Assembly: GCF_015191005.1 (NCBI RefSeq) | Contig: NZ_CP040442.1 | Span: forward strand, 3,224,001 to 3,288,000 | Source: Kaistella flava (ex Peng et al. 2021) | GTDB lineage: Bacteria > Bacteroidota > Bacteroidia > Flavobacteriales > Weeksellaceae | Direction of reading: 5' to 3' | DNA: 64,000 nt | In this document: piece by piece, positions 16,199 to 25,255 of the stretch | Position numbering within the stretch: position 1 is the first letter of the stretch | Layout of the letters: each line of letters starts with the position of its first letter | The notes under the pieces: model-generated | What the model saw: only the letters and a program-made list of their open reading frames with translations | Told to the model about the DNA's origin: nothing | Databases searched by the model: none | Translations under genes and position numbers: made by a program

Positions 16199-17983
16199 TT
16201 GATAATTTTACGAAAAAAGAAATTGCATAAAGAACCTTTACTTATTCTCTTCGTTTGTTTTGTACTTGGGGTTTTCTTGCAGGATTATCTTTTTTTGTCT
16301 AAAAAGATAATTTACGTTTTATTGATTTTTAGCTTTTTAACCTTGTTTTTTATCGTTGTTGTTAAAAATTTCTATTTCTATAAATTCCGTCCTGTATTAT
16401 ACGGATTCCTTGCGTTCACTGTAGGGGTTTTTATTCATTCTTTACATTCCCAAAAACCGGAACTTCCATTATTAAAAGGGAAGGAAACCATTACTTTTAA
16501 AATTACTAAAAAACTCAACTCTAACGAGAAAAACCGTCGGTATGAAATCGATGCTTGGAAAGATAATAGTCATTTTAAAAGTGTGCTCTCATTTCCGAAA
16601 ACTGAAAATGAGTTGAATTATCAACATTATTATAAAGGAGAAGTTTACATTAATCAAATCGAAAAACCTTACAGTGATTTTCAGTTTGATTATGGGAAAT
16701 ACCTTTCCAGAAAAGGGATTTACTTTCAAAGCTATTTACCGAATTCTTTAAAGGTTGCAAAACGGGAAGATCTTTCTTTCGCTGAAAATATTAAACAGCG
16801 ACGTTTAGAAACTTTAGCAAAAATTGATCACACTGATCTGAAGAAACGCAGCCGTGAATTTGCCAAAGGAATTATTCTCGCCGACCGCACAGAAATGGAT
16901 CAGGAAACCGTTCGTGATTTTCGCGATTCTGGAATGATGCATATTCTCGCTATCTCGGGAACTCACATGGCAATTATTTTCGGCGTGATTCTGTTAGTGT
17001 TGAATTTTATTTTTCCGCCTAAATATCGAAGATATAAAATTGTCCTTGCGCTCATCTTAATTTGGTCGTTTGCTGTTTTTATTGATTTCGGTAATTCTGT
17101 CGTCAGAAGTTGTGTGATGATTTCTGCTTATTACACCTTTATATTATTACAAAGAAAAACAGATCTGCTTCATTCAATGGCGCTTGCGGGCTTTGTAATT
17201 TTATTTATAAACTCCAATCAGCTTTTTGAAGTTGGGTTTCAACTGAGTTTTGCGGCCGTTTTTGGGATCTATTGGTTTAATCAACCTATTTTAAAATATC
17301 TCCCGAAGGCAAAAAATAAGTTTCAGAATTTCATGTTGAATGTTTTGTCCATCAGCTTGTCTGCGCAACTTGGAACAATTCCTTTGGTGATTTATTATTT
17401 CCATCAGTATTCGGCGGTTTCAATTATTGCGAATTTGGTCATTATTCCGTTTGCTGAAATTGTGATTGTCTTTTCATTATTAATGGTGATTTTGATTTCA
17501 TTGTCCATTAGTTTCAATTGGCTGAATTATATTTATGATGAACTCATTACATTTACTTTAAAGGTGATTCACTTTTTCGCCGACGCAGATTCTTTAATGC
17601 AAAGGATGATTCCGTTAACTTTATTAGAAGTGTTGCTTCTTTATCTTTTGTTTTATTTTCTACGATTTGCCATTCAAAAGTTCAGTATTAAAAATGTATC
17701 AAAGATTATTTACTTTTCCTTGATTTTTGTTTCCCTTCGATTAATGCTGAATTATCGAGCTGATCAATTAGATGAGGTTTTGGTTCATCCGTTTTTTAAG
17801 GAAAAAATCACGTCAGTAAAAAAGGGAAGTTCTGTTATATTCTATAGTTCAGAAAATTCAAATCAAGAAAAAATTAAGCAATATATTATTGAACCTTATC
17901 TTACTTCGAGAAGAACGAAAAAATATGCAGTTGAGGTAAGGCCAAAAGATATCTCTTCGGTTGAGCCTCAAAAACAAAAATAA
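16199..17983 (+). CDS. comEC: ComEC/Rec2-type DNA uptake channel protein
   Basis: Predicted inner-membrane channel for transport of single-stranded DNA in natural transformation. The 594-residue protein has N-terminal helices and a DUF4131-like soluble region (about residues 90-190), followed by the Competence domain with the hallmark block RDSGMMHILAISGTHMAIIFG (about 240-260) and many membrane helices. It ends without the metallo-beta-lactamase-like domain found in longer ComEC proteins, as is usual in Flavobacteriia. The start is a TTG at 16199, 27 bp after lpxB; another TTG eight codons on is possible. Probably co-transcribed with lpxB. Confidence 0.88.
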   Translation: MIILRKKKLHKEPLLILFVCFVLGVFLQDYLFLSKKIIYVLLIFSFLTLFFIVVVKNFYFYKFRPVLYGFLAFTVGVFIHSLHSQKPELPLLKGKETITFKITKKLNSNEKNRRYEIDAWKDNSHFKSVLSFPKTENELNYQHYYKGEVYINQIEKPYSDFQFDYGKYLSRKGIYFQSYLPNSLKVAKREDLSFAENIKQRRLETLAKIDHTDLKKRSREFAKGIILADRTEMDQETVRDFRDSGMMHILAISGTHMAIIFGVILLVLNFIFPPKYRRYKIVLALILIWSFAVFIDFGNSVVRSCVMISAYYTFILLQRKTDLLHSMALAGFVILFINSNQLFEVGFQLSFAAVFGIYWFNQPILKYLPKAKNKFQNFMLNVLSISLSAQLGTIPLVIYYFHQYSAVSIIANLVIIPFAEIVIVFSLLMVILISLSISFNWLNYIYDELITFTLKVIHFFADADSLMQRMIPLTLLEVLLLYLLFYFLRFAIQKFSIKNVSKIIYFSLIFVSLRLMLNYRADQLDEVLVHPFFKEKITSVKKGSSVIFYSSENSNQEKIKQYIIEPYLTSRRTKKYAVEVRPKDISSVEPQKQK

Positions 17984-18091
17984 TTATGCGATAAAAGTGA
18001 ATTTTTTGTTGTGTATTACACATCTTATTTAGAAAGATTACAAACTAAAATATTCTGACATTTCTCACGTGGATAACACTCAGCATTTTTC

Positions 18092-18099
18092 TAACTTTG
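18092..18099 (+). promoter_or_regulatory. -7 promoter element of the sdhCAB operon
   Basis: TAACTTTG matches TAnnTTTG and lies 26 bp before the sdhC start codon. Confidence 0.5.
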
Positions 18100-18125
18100 T
18101 TGGAATTCAAATTTAAACATTAATT

Positions 18126-18788
18126 ATGGCAGGATTAACAAGTTCTTCTATTGGAAGAAAGTACGCAATGGCATTATCTGCAATGTTTTTGCTCATTTTC
18201 CTAATTATGCACCTCTCGGTCAATTTACTATCAGTTTTTAGTCAAGATGCATTCAACTCCGCCTCGGAGTTTATGGGTTACAACCCTTTTATTCAATTTT
18301 TGATGCAGCCAATTCTTGGTTTCGCAGTAATTTTTCACTTTGTAATGGGCTTTATTCTTGAAATTAAGAATAATAATGCAAGACCAATTAAGTACGGAAT
18401 GAATGATCGCGCGGCAAACTCTACTTGGATGTCTCGAAATATGCTTCTTTCAGGAGTAGTTGTTTTAGCATTTTTAGGATTACACATGTATGACTTTTGG
18501 TGGCATGAAATGGACTACAAATATGTTGTAGGAAGTGTTAGAGATGAAGCAAGATATTGGCCGGAACTTCATGCACAGTTCGGTAACATCGGAAGAGTAA
18601 TTTTCTATGTAGTTGCATTTTTTTTACTGGGACTGCATTTAGCACACGGATTCCAGTCGTCTTTCCAGTCGATCGGTGCAAGACATCCGAAATATACACC
18701 GATGATTAAAGCTTTAGGAACTTGGTATTCAATCCTTATTCCAGCTGGCTTTATTTTAGTGGCCGTTTTTCATTACGTAACTCAATAA
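18126..18788 (+). CDS. sdhC: Succinate dehydrogenase cytochrome b subunit
   Basis: A 220-residue membrane anchor of complex II with five hydrophobic helices, the single-subunit type B (B. subtilis / fumarate reductase FrdC-like) arrangement carrying two hemes. Candidate heme-ligand histidines lie in LIMHLSVNLL, AVIFHFVMGF, GLHMYDFWWH and LGLHLAHGF. It is first in the sdhC-sdhA-sdhB order and passes electrons from the iron-sulfur subunit to menaquinone. A 57-bp A+T-rich spacer made of repeated AAATTTAAAAT-like sequence separates it from sdhA. Confidence 0.96.
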   Translation: MAGLTSSSIGRKYAMALSAMFLLIFLIMHLSVNLLSVFSQDAFNSASEFMGYNPFIQFLMQPILGFAVIFHFVMGFILEIKNNNARPIKYGMNDRAANSTWMSRNMLLSGVVVLAFLGLHMYDFWWHEMDYKYVVGSVRDEARYWPELHAQFGNIGRVIFYVVAFFLLGLHLAHGFQSSFQSIGARHPKYTPMIKALGTWYSILIPAGFILVAVFHYVTQ

Positions 18789-18845
18789 ATTTTAAGTTTT
18801 ATATCGACATTAAAATTTAAAATCTAAAATTTAAAATTTCTAAAA

Positions 18846-20858
18846 ATGAGCAAATTAGATTCAAGAATTCCGGCTGGTCCTTTAGCGGACAAATGGAAAA
18901 ATCATAAAGATCATATGAACTTGGTTTCGCCAAACAACCGTGATAAAATCGATATCATTGTTGTAGGAACAGGTTTGGCAGGTGGTTCAGCCGCAGCGAC
19001 ATTAGCAGAACAAGGATATAACGTAAAAGCATTTTGTTACCAGGATTCACCAAGAAGAGCGCACTCGATTGCTGCACAAGGTGGTATCAACGCTGCGAAG
19101 AATTATCAAGGTGACGGTGACTCGACTTACAGATTGTTTTACGATACTATTAAAGGAGGTGATTACCGTTCAAGAGAAGCAAACGTATACAGACTTGCGG
19201 AAGTTTCTGCAAGCATCATCGACCAATGTGTTGCACAAGGTGTACCTTTTGGAAGAGAATATGGGGGTCAGTTAGACAACCGTTCTTTTGGTGGAGTTCA
19301 GGTTAAAAGAACGTTCTACGCAAAAGGACAAACAGGACAACAGTTATTATTAGGAGCATATTCTGCTGTGAGCCGACAAATCGGTAAAGGTAGAATCAAA
19401 ATGTATAACCGTCACGAAATGCTGGATTTAGTAATCGTTGATGGTAAAGCAAGAGGAATTATTGCAAGAAACTTAGTAACGGGAGAAATCGAAAGACATT
19501 CTGCTCACGCCGTAGTAATCGCTTCTGGTGGTTACGGAAATGTGTATTTCCTTTCTACCAATGCGATGGGATCTAACGTTTCTGCAGCTTGGAAAATTCA
19601 TAAAAAAGGAGCGTATTTCGCAAATCCTTGTTATGTACAGATTCACCCAACATGTATTCCGGTACATGGAGTAGCACAATCGAAACTGACTTTGATGTCA
19701 GAATCATTGAGAAACTCAGGAAGAATCTGGGTCCCTAAAAACATTGAAGATGCAGTAGCAATTCGTGCAGGGAAATTGAAACCTGAAAATATTGCACCTG
19801 AAAATCGGGATTATTATTTAGAAAGAAGATATCCTGCATTTGGTAACTTGGTTCCAAGAGATGTTGCATCGAGAGCTGCAAAAGAAAGATGTGACGCAGG
19901 TTACGGAATTGAAAATAATGATACTCAAGAAGGTGTTTATTTAGATTTCTCTACTGAAATTCAGAAGAAAGGTAAAGAAGCAGCTATTGAAAAAAATATT
20001 CATAATCCTACTGAACAGCAGATTTATGACTTAGGAAAAGCTTGGATTGAAGAAAAATATGGTAACCTTTTCGTGATGTACGAAAAAATTACGGCAGACA
20101 ATCCTTATGTTACTCCAATGAAGATTTATCCAGCGGTTCACTACACAATGGGTGGAGTTTGGGTTGATTATAACTTACAGTCAACAATCCCGGGTTGTTT
20201 CGTAATTGGTGAAGCAAATTTCTCTGATCACGGTGCAAACAGACTGGGTGCTTCTGCATTGATGCAAGGTTTGGCAGACGGATATTTCGTTCTTCCATAC
20301 ACGATCGCAGATTATCTGGCTGCTGATATTAGAACAGGAGAGATTCCTACAAATACTCCAGCTTTTGATACTGCTGAGAAAGGGATTCAGGATAAAGTGA
20401 ACTTCTTCATGACGAATAACGGTAAACACAGTGTTGATTATTTCCATAAAAAACTGGGTCACATCATGTGGAACAAAGTTGGAATGGGAAGAACTCCTGA
20501 AGGTTTACAAGAAGCGATTAAAGAAATTGAAGAGGTAAGAAAAGAATTCTGGGCAGACGTAAGAGTTCCTGGAGACGCAAACGGAATGAACATGGAACTT
20601 GAAAAAGCTTTCAGAGTTGCAGATTTCTTGGAGTTAGGTCAGTTAATGGCTAAAGATGCTTTGGCCAGAGAAGAATCTTGTGGTGGACATTTCCGTTGGG
20701 ATCACGCAACACCGGAAGGTGAAGCAGAGAGAGATGATGAGCATTTCAAATATGTTGCAGCTTGGGAATATCAGGGAGACGATATTAATCAGGAAACCAT
20801 GCATAAGGAAGATCTGATTTATGAAAATATCGAAGTTAAAACAAGAAGTTATAAATAA
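18846..20858 (+). CDS. sdhA: Succinate dehydrogenase flavoprotein subunit
   Basis: The 670-residue catalytic subunit of complex II oxidises succinate to fumarate. The FAD-binding loop is [12 protein letters not shown] (Gly41, Gly43, Gly46), and the covalent flavin-binding His73 is in [15 protein letters not shown]. Substrate-site segments include [24 protein letters not shown] and the [10 protein letters not shown] / [13 protein letters not shown] blocks. The length matches the type B SdhA/FrdA subgroup of Bacteroidota. It lies between sdhC and sdhB (20-bp gap). Confidence 0.98.
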   Translation: MSKLDSRIPAGPLADKWKNHKDHMNLVSPNNRDKIDIIVVGTGLAGGSAAATLAEQGYNVKAFCYQDSPRRAHSIAAQGGINAAKNYQGDGDSTYRLFYDTIKGGDYRSREANVYRLAEVSASIIDQCVAQGVPFGREYGGQLDNRSFGGVQVKRTFYAKGQTGQQLLLGAYSAVSRQIGKGRIKMYNRHEMLDLVIVDGKARGIIARNLVTGEIERHSAHAVVIASGGYGNVYFLSTNAMGSNVSAAWKIHKKGAYFANPCYVQIHPTCIPVHGVAQSKLTLMSESLRNSGRIWVPKNIEDAVAIRAGKLKPENIAPENRDYYLERRYPAFGNLVPRDVASRAAKERCDAGYGIENNDTQEGVYLDFSTEIQKKGKEAAIEKNIHNPTEQQIYDLGKAWIEEKYGNLFVMYEKITADNPYVTPMKIYPAVHYTMGGVWVDYNLQSTIPGCFVIGEANFSDHGANRLGASALMQGLADGYFVLPYTIADYLAADIRTGEIPTNTPAFDTAEKGIQDKVNFFMTNNGKHSVDYFHKKLGHIMWNKVGMGRTPEGLQEAIKEIEEVRKEFWADVRVPGDANGMNMELEKAFRVADFLELGQLMAKDALAREESCGGHFRWDHATPEGEAERDDEHFKYVAAWEYQGDDINQETMHKEDLIYENIEVKTRSYK

Positions 20859-20878
20859 TCTCCAATAAAGTTAATAAT

Positions 20879-21646
20879 ATGAGTGCACAAAAAGGATTAA
20901 ACCTGACTCTGAAAATTTGGAGACAGAAAAATAATAAAACAAAAGGACAGTTTGAGACTTACAAAATCTCTGACGTTTCTACGGATTCATCATTCCTGGA
21001 AATGTTGGATATGCTCAATGAGAACCTTGTCAACGAAGGTCAAGAGGCAATTGCTTTTGATCACGACTGTCGCGAAGGAATTTGTGGGATGTGTTCATTG
21101 TATATCAATGGGCGTCCACACGGACCTGACACAGGAATCACCACTTGCCAGTTGCACATGAGAATGTTTAAAGATGGTGAGACTATTCATATCGAACCTT
21201 GGAGAAGTGCTGCTTTCCCAATTATTAAAGATTTAGTGGTTGACAGAAGCGCTTTCGATAGAGTAATGGCAGCAGGAGGATTTATTTCAGTAAATACTTC
21301 TGGGAATACATTGGATGCCAACGCAATTTTAGTTCCGAAAGAAGATGCAGACAGCGCAATGGACGCAGCGGCTTGTATCGGTTGTGGAGCGTGTGTTGCA
21401 ACTTGTAAAAACGGAGCAGCATCATTATTTGTTGGAGCTAAAGTTTCTCAGTTTGCTTTACTTCCACAAGGTAGAGTAGAAGCAAAACGAAGAGTTCTGA
21501 ATATGGTGAAAGCCATGGATGAAGAAGGATTTGGTAACTGTTCAAATACAGGTGCTTGTGAAGTTGAATGTCCGAAAGGAATTTCTTTAGAAGTAATCGC
21601 AAGAATGAACAGAGAATACTTTACAGCTGGTGTAGATCAAGGTTAA
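20879..21646 (+). CDS. sdhB: Succinate dehydrogenase iron-sulfur subunit
   Basis: A 255-residue electron-transfer subunit with all cluster ligands visible: the [2Fe-2S] set Cys64, Cys69, Cys72 and Cys90, the [4Fe-4S] set Cys166, Cys169, Cys172 (CIGCGAC), and a further group Cys176, Cys221, Cys227 and Cys231 ([14 protein letters not shown]) completing the [3Fe-4S] and [4Fe-4S] sites. It is the last gene of the operon and is followed by a strong terminator. Confidence 0.98.
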   Translation: MSAQKGLNLTLKIWRQKNNKTKGQFETYKISDVSTDSSFLEMLDMLNENLVNEGQEAIAFDHDCREGICGMCSLYINGRPHGPDTGITTCQLHMRMFKDGETIHIEPWRSAAFPIIKDLVVDRSAFDRVMAAGGFISVNTSGNTLDANAILVPKEDADSAMDAAACIGCGACVATCKNGAASLFVGAKVSQFALLPQGRVEAKRRVLNMVKAMDEEGFGNCSNTGACEVECPKGISLEVIARMNREYFTAGVDQG

Positions 21647-21665
21647 TATTATTTTAACAATCATA

Positions 21666-21698
21666 AAAAACTGCTTTCAGAAATGAAAGCAGTTTTTC
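21666..21698 (+). terminator. Rho-independent terminator of sdhCAB
   Basis: Perfect stem AAACTGCTTTC / GAAAGCAGTTT with a 5-6 base loop, followed by a T-run. Confidence 0.9.
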
Positions 21699-21754
21699 TT
21701 TGTTAAACTTTCACAAATCTTGACATTAAATTTTTAATAACTCGGTGAAAACCT

Positions 21755-21762
21755 TATTTTTG
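21755..21762 (+). promoter_or_regulatory. Likely -7 element for the thioredoxin-fold lipoprotein gene
   Basis: TATTTTTG fits TAnnTTTG, 68 bp before the start codon. A TTGACA lies upstream but too far (about 30 bp) to be a normal -33 partner. Confidence 0.4.
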
Positions 21763-21830
21763 CCGCAAATTAAAAACTCCGATAACTGAGGGTTTACCTA
21801 TTTTAATTAAATAAAAGAAAAACAATAAAG

Positions 21831-23336
21831 ATGAGTAAGTATTTTTTAATGCTATTAATTGCATTCGTTGCAATGTCATGTTCTAAGAAAGTTGAGGTTT
21901 CTGGTAATTTTGCTGGTGGATCACCTTTAGAAAGAATTGAATTTATAGAGGCTTCGGGTGTAGCAACACTTCCGTTGGTTAATATTGGAGTAGACAGCAA
22001 AGGAAGCTTTACTGGAACTTTCGATGCGCCAAAAGACGGAATGTACATCATGACTTATGCGGGGAAACAAGCAATGGTTTATTTAAAAGCAGGTCAGAAA
22101 TTAAATATTTCAGGACAGGCAGATGCTTTCCCAGGTAAATTTACGGTGACTGGAGATGCCAAGAAAAACAATGATTTCATTCAAGAAGCATTAGCTCAGA
22201 TTCAAGAGTATGCGGGAAAAATAAATGTTGGTGAATTGGTTTCTAAAGATGAAGCTACATTTTTAAAAGAAGTTGAAAAAATCAGAACTGATTTAGAAGG
22301 TCGTATCGATGCTGCTGCTAAAAAAACGTCTCCGGACAGCGATGCAGTTCAGTGGAAAAAAGATGAATTGAATGCAAGTGTTCTTGGATTGATGAGTCAG
22401 TACGAAATGAATCACGCACAAGCAACTGGAAAACCAGATTTCAAAGTTTCTAAAAACTTTACCGATGCTGAAGCGAAATTAGATAAAGACAAAGACAGAA
22501 TGTTGAAAAATCAACCGATTTATAGAAATTATTTATTGGGGAAATTAAGTAAAGAATTCCAGGCTTATGCAGAAGCAAATAATAAAACTGGACAAGAAAC
22601 TTCTTCCGTTTTGTTCTCTAATTTTTTAGATACGAAGAAAGAGATGTCTCAGTTAGAAAAGGATTATTTGTTAGCATTTGTAATGTCGAACAGTGATATC
22701 AATCCTTCAACAACTCCAGAAAACTCTGCGAAAATCACTAAACTGATTCAAGATAAAATTAAAGATCCAGTAATCAAAAAAGATTTAGAGCACATCCAGT
22801 TTGTACTTTCTGGTCCTAAAGTGGGCGAAGTGATTACTTCTGCAAAATTAGTAAAGGAAGACGGTAGCGCTTTTAAATTGACAGATAACAAAGATAAACC
22901 AGCAATGGTAATGTTTTACGCTTCTTGGAATCCTTATATTAGTGAGGCAACACTTCCTGTTTTAAAAGAAATTACCAACTTTTACAAAGCTAAAATGAAT
23001 TTCATCTATGTGAATTTAGATGACACCAAAGATCAGTTTGCTAAAAGCAGTAAAGCAATGTTACTTGGATTTCCAGGAACTAACGTTTACGGTGAAGGCG
23101 GAATGAATTCTCAAATCGCTAAAGATTTAGGAATCTACGGTTTCAAACTTCCATCATTCATCGTTATTGACAAAGAAGGAAAAGTAGCCAGTAAATTCTT
23201 CTATAATTTAGGTGATCCAGAATTGGTAAATGTACTAGATAAAATGACCGGACTAAAAGCACCAGCTGCTCCAGAAGCAACACTGCAAAATGATTTGGTT
23301 CAGCCACCAATGGAAGCAGCTCCAGCGACAAAATAA
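21831..23336 (+). CDS. Lipoprotein with DUF4369-like and redox-inactive thioredoxin-like domains
   Basis: A 501-residue exported lipoprotein: lipobox FVAMSC with Cys17. Residues about 20-105 look like the DUF4369 beta domain that often precedes TlpA/ResA domains in Bacteroidota, and a helical, charged region (about 115-330) follows. The C-terminal 150 residues are TlpA-like: MVMFYASWNPYISEATLPVLKEI then LGIYGFKLPSFIVIDKEGKV. At the place of the usual WCxxC the sequence is W366-N-P-Y, and the lipobox Cys is the only cysteine I find, so it cannot do disulfide exchange by the normal mechanism. It may be a binding or scaffold protein. Single-gene transcript, terminator downstream. Confidence 0.88.
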   Translation: MSKYFLMLLIAFVAMSCSKKVEVSGNFAGGSPLERIEFIEASGVATLPLVNIGVDSKGSFTGTFDAPKDGMYIMTYAGKQAMVYLKAGQKLNISGQADAFPGKFTVTGDAKKNNDFIQEALAQIQEYAGKINVGELVSKDEATFLKEVEKIRTDLEGRIDAAAKKTSPDSDAVQWKKDELNASVLGLMSQYEMNHAQATGKPDFKVSKNFTDAEAKLDKDKDRMLKNQPIYRNYLLGKLSKEFQAYAEANNKTGQETSSVLFSNFLDTKKEMSQLEKDYLLAFVMSNSDINPSTTPENSAKITKLIQDKIKDPVIKKDLEHIQFVLSGPKVGEVITSAKLVKEDGSAFKLTDNKDKPAMVMFYASWNPYISEATLPVLKEITNFYKAKMNFIYVNLDDTKDQFAKSSKAMLLGFPGTNVYGEGGMNSQIAKDLGIYGFKLPSFIVIDKEGKVASKFFYNLGDPELVNVLDKMTGLKAPAAPEATLQNDLVQPPMEAAPATK

Positions 23337-23358
23337 TAGCTGAGCTCTTTAAAATAAT

Positions 23359-23390
23359 TAATCCTGCACTTTTTGTGTGGGATTTTTTTA
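23359..23390 (+). terminator. Rho-independent terminator
   Basis: Stem AATCCTGCAC / GTGTGGGATT with a T-rich loop and T-run, after the thioredoxin-like lipoprotein gene. Confidence 0.82.
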
Positions 23391-23412
23391 TCTTTCACAA
23401 TAAAATTTAATA

Positions 23413-23721
23413 ATGAAAAAAGAATTACTTCTTCCTAAAACTGTTTTGTACACTCTTATTTTAATAAATCTTGTATTTAATTTCGTTATAATTTTTTTCA
23501 AGATTCCAAGTTTAGATATTTCACTTGCAGCAGGAAAAGTTCTTATTTATATAGGTTTATTTTCTAGTTTTATTGCTTCTATGGTATTGATTGTCGATGT
23601 TTTTACCAATCATATTAATGGCAGATATCTTTGGACTTTAGCCTTTTTATTCTCTGGTGGTTTTATCGGTTTTTTCTATTTAAGGAGCCGTGATTATTAT
23701 TTAAAATCGGGTAATTTGTAG
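23413..23721 (+). CDS. Small membrane protein of unknown function
   Basis: A 102-residue protein with three hydrophobic helices (about residues 10-30, 40-62, 74-90), a basic start (MKKE) and a short polar C-terminus (LRSRDYYLKSGNL). I do not recognise the family. It stands alone between two terminators, co-directional with its neighbours. Confidence 0.7.
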   Translation: MKKELLLPKTVLYTLILINLVFNFVIIFFKIPSLDISLAAGKVLIYIGLFSSFIASMVLIVDVFTNHINGRYLWTLAFLFSGGFIGFFYLRSRDYYLKSGNL

Positions 23722-23756
23722 AAACGAGTTATTATTTAATGATTTAGAGAACACAC

Positions 23757-23781
23757 AACGGGTTAATTCCCGTTTTTTTTA
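23757..23781 (+). terminator. Short hairpin terminator
   Basis: Stem CGGG / CCCG, extended by flanking A-T pairs, with a long T-run immediately after; downstream of the small membrane protein gene. Confidence 0.65.
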
Positions 23782-23792
23782 TTTTAAAACCT

Positions 23793-23800
23793 TACTTTTG
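23793..23800 (+). promoter_or_regulatory. -7 promoter element of rlmD
   Basis: TACTTTTG matches TAnnTTTG and ends 17 bp before the rlmD ATG. Confidence 0.5.
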
Positions 23801-23817
23801 CGTTCAGATTATTTATA

Positions 23818-25227
23818 ATGAGAAAGAGAAAACAAAATATAATATTAGAAAATATAAAACTGGTTTCAGCTGGTTCAAAAGGTGTTGCTGTTGGAAGAAC
23901 TGACGAAGGAAAAACCGTTCTGGTTTCTGGTGCAGTTCCTGGTGATATTGTAAACGCCCGAGTGAAAAAATCGAAATCGAATTATTACGAAGCAGAAATG
24001 ATAGAGATTGTTGAAAGATCACCTTTCCGTGTGGAGCCAAAATGTATGCACTTCGGTGTTTGCGGTGGCTGCAAATGGCAGAATCTTTCGTATGACAAAC
24101 AACTCGAATTTAAACAAGACGAAGTTTATAATCATATTAAAAGAATTGCAGGGATTGAAGATTTCGAAACGATGCCAATTCTTGGAAGCGACGAACAATA
24201 TTTCTATCGTAATAAAATGGAATTTTCTTTTTCTAATGCACGTTGGTTAACCCAATATGAAATTAGTTCTGAAGAAAATTTCGGAAATCGTGATGCGTTA
24301 GGATTTCATATTCCTGGAATGTGGAGTAAGATTCTCGACTTGAAAGAATGTTTCCTACAAGAAGATCCATCAAATGCGATGAGATTGGCGATTAAAAAAC
24401 ATGCGGTAGAAAATGGTTTAGAATTTTTCGATGTTAAAGGGCAACAAGGATTTTTAAGAACCGTAATGTTCCGCCAGAATTCAAAAGGCGAATGGATGGT
24501 TTTGTTCCAGTTATTCCGTGAGGAGAAAGAGAATCAGCAGAAATTGTTCGACTTCATGTTAAGTCAATTCCCGCAGATTAAAACTTTACTTTTCTGTCAT
24601 AATTCCAAACAGAACGATTCATTATATGATCAAGTAGTTAAGATCTATTCTGGCGATGGCTTTTTAATGGAAGAAATGGAAGGTTTGAAATTTAAAATAG
24701 GACCGAAATCATTTTTCCAGACGAATTATAAACAAGCTTTGAATTTATATGCAAAAACTTTAGAGTTTGCAGATTTAAAAGGAGATGAGGTTGTTTACGA
24801 TTTATATACCGGAACCGGAACGATTGCGCAATATGTTGCCAGAAAAGCAAAACAGGTGATTGGGATTGAATCCGTTCAGGAATCAATTGATGCTGCAAAA
24901 GAACACGCAGAATTAAATGGTTTAACCAACTGTACTTTCTATTGCGGTGATATGAAAGAAATCTTTAATGATGAATTTATCGCACAACATCCGAAAGCAG
25001 ATGTATTGATTACAGATCCACCAAGAGATGGAATGCATCAAAAAGTGGTAGAGCAAATTTTGAAAATCGCTCCCGAAAAAATCGTTTACGTAAGTTGTAA
25101 TTCTGCAACCCAAGCCAGAGATTTAGCGTTGATGAAAGATCATTATAAATTGGTAAAAATATTACCAGTTGATATGTTCCCGCAAACACATCATGTTGAA
25201 AATATTGCTTTACTAATTAAAATATAA
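23818..25227 (+). CDS. rlmD: 23S rRNA (uracil-C5)-methyltransferase, RlmD family
   Basis: A 469-residue SAM-dependent m5U rRNA methyltransferase. An N-terminal TRAM domain (about residues 8-65, KLVSAGSKGVAVGRTDEGKTVLVSGAVPG) binds RNA. Iron-sulfur cysteines occur as CMHFGVCGGC (Cx5Cx2C, about 76-85) with a further Cys later. The SAM site is YDLYTGTGTIAQYVA, the NPPR-type motif is TDPPRDGM, the nucleophile is Cys in VYVSCNSATQARDL, and the general-base Glu is in FPQTHHVENIALL. Family membership is secure; that it targets U1939 rather than another uracil is inferred. Confidence 0.93.
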   Translation: MRKRKQNIILENIKLVSAGSKGVAVGRTDEGKTVLVSGAVPGDIVNARVKKSKSNYYEAEMIEIVERSPFRVEPKCMHFGVCGGCKWQNLSYDKQLEFKQDEVYNHIKRIAGIEDFETMPILGSDEQYFYRNKMEFSFSNARWLTQYEISSEENFGNRDALGFHIPGMWSKILDLKECFLQEDPSNAMRLAIKKHAVENGLEFFDVKGQQGFLRTVMFRQNSKGEWMVLFQLFREEKENQQKLFDFMLSQFPQIKTLLFCHNSKQNDSLYDQVVKIYSGDGFLMEEMEGLKFKIGPKSFFQTNYKQALNLYAKTLEFADLKGDEVVYDLYTGTGTIAQYVARKAKQVIGIESVQESIDAAKEHAELNGLTNCTFYCGDMKEIFNDEFIAQHPKADVLITDPPRDGMHQKVVEQILKIAPEKIVYVSCNSATQARDLALMKDHYKLVKILPVDMFPQTHHVENIALLIKI

Positions 25228-25255
25228 AGACTATTTTTATTTTTAATAAATAATT

